Shown here: in pieces, positions 62,753-64,000 of the stretch
Layout: each line of letters starts with the position of its first letter
Position numbering within the stretch: position 1 is the stretch's first letter
The notes under the pieces: model-generated
What the model was told of the DNA's origin: nothing
Seen by the model: the letters and a program-made list of their open reading frames with translations, nothing else
Database searches by the model: none
Source: Stomoxys calcitrans
Taxonomy: Eukaryota > Arthropoda > Insecta > Diptera > Muscidae
Assembly (NCBI RefSeq): GCF_963082655.1
Contig: NC_081554.1
Location: 52,144,750 to 52,208,749 of the forward strand
Direction: 5' to 3'
Length of the DNA stretch: 64,000 nucleotides
Program-made: the position numbers and the translations under genes

Positions 62753-63998
62753 TTGGGTTGCCCAAAAAGTAATTGTCGGTAATATAGTAGTAATATAGTC
62801 GGCGTTGACAAATTTTTTCAACGGCATGTGACTCTGCAATTGCATTCTTTCTTCTGTCAGTTATCAGCTGTTACTTTTAGCTTGCTTTAGAAAAAAAGTG
62901 CGCGAAATTTTATTTACATTTGTTTGTTTGGCGTCAATTTTAATATGGAGCCCAAAAAGGAGCATTTTCGTCATATTTTACTTTATTGTTTCCGTAAAGG
63001 AAAAAACGCGGAGCAGGTTGCTAAAAAGTTACGAGATGTGTATGGTGATAAAGTCTTAAAAGGAAGACAGTGTCAAAATCGGTTTCGCAAATTCCGTTCT
63101 GGAGATTTTTCACTCAAAGATGAGCCACGTTCAGGTCGGCCAAATGAAGTTGATGATGACCAAATCAAAGCATTAATCGAATTGGATCGTCATGTAACTG
63201 AGCGTGAGATAGGAGAGAAGTTAAATATACCAAAATCAACCGTTCATTATCACATAAAAAGTCTTGGACTGGTGAAAAAGCTTGATATTTGGGTACCACA
63301 TGTATTGAAAGAAATTCATTTAACAAACCGAATCAACGCTTGTTATATGCACCTTAAACGCAATGAATTCGATCCGTTTTTAAAACGAATCATAATCCAA
63401 CGAATCATGGTCCAAGCATGGTGAACCAGCTCAAACCACTTCAAAGGCTGATATCCACCAAAAGAAGGTTATGCTGTCTGTTTGGTGGGATTGGAAGGGT
63501 GTGGTATATTTTGAGCTGCTTCCAAGGAACCAAACGATTAATTCGGATGTTTACTGTCAACAATTGGACAGATTGAATACAGCCATCAAGGAGAAGCGAC
63601 CAGAATTGGTCAATCGTAAAGGTGTCATATTCCACCAGGACAACGCTAGACCGAACACATCTTTGGTCACTCGCCAAAAACTGATTGAGCTTGGCTGGGA
63701 ACTTTTGATGCTTCCACCATATAGCCCTGACTTTGCACCATCAGACTACCATTTATTTCCATCTTTGCAGAACTCCTTAAATGGTAAAACTTTCGGCTAT
63801 AAAATCGCACTTGGTTTAGTTTTTTGCAGATAAAGACGAGAAGTTCTATGAGCGTGGAGTGCTAAATTTGCCAAGAAGAAAGCAAAAGGTTATCGAAAAA
63901 ATGGCAATTATATATTTGATTAAAGTTCATTCTAAGTTTTATTAAAAATGCATTTACTTTCTTTTAAAAAATCCGCAATTACTTTTTAGGCAACCCAA
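62753..63998 (+). mobile_element. Mariner element, irritans-like, nearly full length
   Basis: Terminal repeats TTGGGTTGCCCAAAAAGTAA and its inverse (one change: TTAGGCAACCCAA at the right). TA precedes it and CA follows it (TA duplication with one mutation, or window-edge change). 1246 bp, close to the usual ~1.3 kb of mariners. It carries a broken transposase. The three MITEs at 8.4, 11.8 and 21.7 kb are deletion derivatives with the same ends. Confidence 0.93.
62945..63922 (+). pseudogene. Mariner transposase, inactivated
   Basis: The N-terminal helix-turn-helix part is intact (start at 62945; YCFRKGKNAEQVAKKL, KSTVHYHIKSLG). At about 63385 the frame is lost, and the segment with the first catalytic Asp (the TGDEKW region of the family) is deleted. 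Sequence resumes in another frame with WSKHG and VMLSVWWDWKGVVYFELLP. The second Asp (HQDNARPN) and third Asp (YSPDFAPSDYH) are present with mariner D34D-like spacing. A second deletion near 63800 breaks the C-terminus, after which FYERGVLNLPRRKQ is recognisable. It cannot encode an active enzyme. Confidence 0.93.
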
Positions 63999-64000
63999 CA

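Overview
This is AT-rich nuclear DNA from a higher fly. Short GT-AG introns, nuclear housekeeping proteins that read like Drosophila orthologues, and a dense load of muscoid-type repeats point to a calyptrate fly (house-fly, stable-fly or horn-fly type). The repeats include (TA)n/(GTCY)n 'mini-me' elements, an irritans-type mariner with deletion derivatives, tRNA-derived SINEs, and R1/Jockey- and RTE-like LINEs. The species is inferred, not proven.

Layout. 1-17.2 kb holds only decayed repeats: a LINE with ORF1 and endonuclease but no reverse transcriptase, mini-me arrays, tRNA-derived SINEs (called SINE-A here), mariner MITEs and R1-like LINE fragments. 17.25-26.2 kb holds the last five exons of a secreted-lipase-family gene. 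Its introns carry two large arrays of one 29-bp minisatellite in opposite orientations, on either side of three exons. 26.4-35.4 kb is again repeats, including a three-level nest: an RTE endonuclease, a family-C element inside it, and a short structured SINE (SINE-B) inside that. 35.5-52 kb is the gene-rich core: a C2H2 zinc-finger gene (+), RTF2 (-), SMG8 (+), a Dpy-30 gene (-), EMC3 (+) and Nup107 (-). These alternate in strand, giving two divergent (RTF2/SMG8, Dpy-30/EMC3) and three convergent pairs. 52.3-56.1 kb is repeats. 56.1-62.1 kb is Rab5 (-), with a 5-kb intron filled with LINEs and SINEs. 62.75-64.0 kb is a nearly full-length but dead mariner.

The genes are unrelated housekeeping functions: NMD kinase control, replication-fork termination, H3K4-methylation scaffold, ER membrane insertase, nuclear pore and early endosome. 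They share no pathway; the alternating layout is ordinary compact fly organisation. No tRNA, rRNA, CRISPR or viral gene was recognised.

Most interesting: (1) the inverted 29-bp arrays flanking lipase exons, which predict a very large intronic dsRNA and possibly a circular RNA; (2) a ~105-bp SINE with a compact multi-hairpin fold, clear target-site duplications at five copies, and a 3' tail nearly identical to the 3' end of a Jockey-like LINE here, which suggests a SINE/LINE partnership; (3) foldback elements, one of them between the divergent RTF2 and SMG8 genes.
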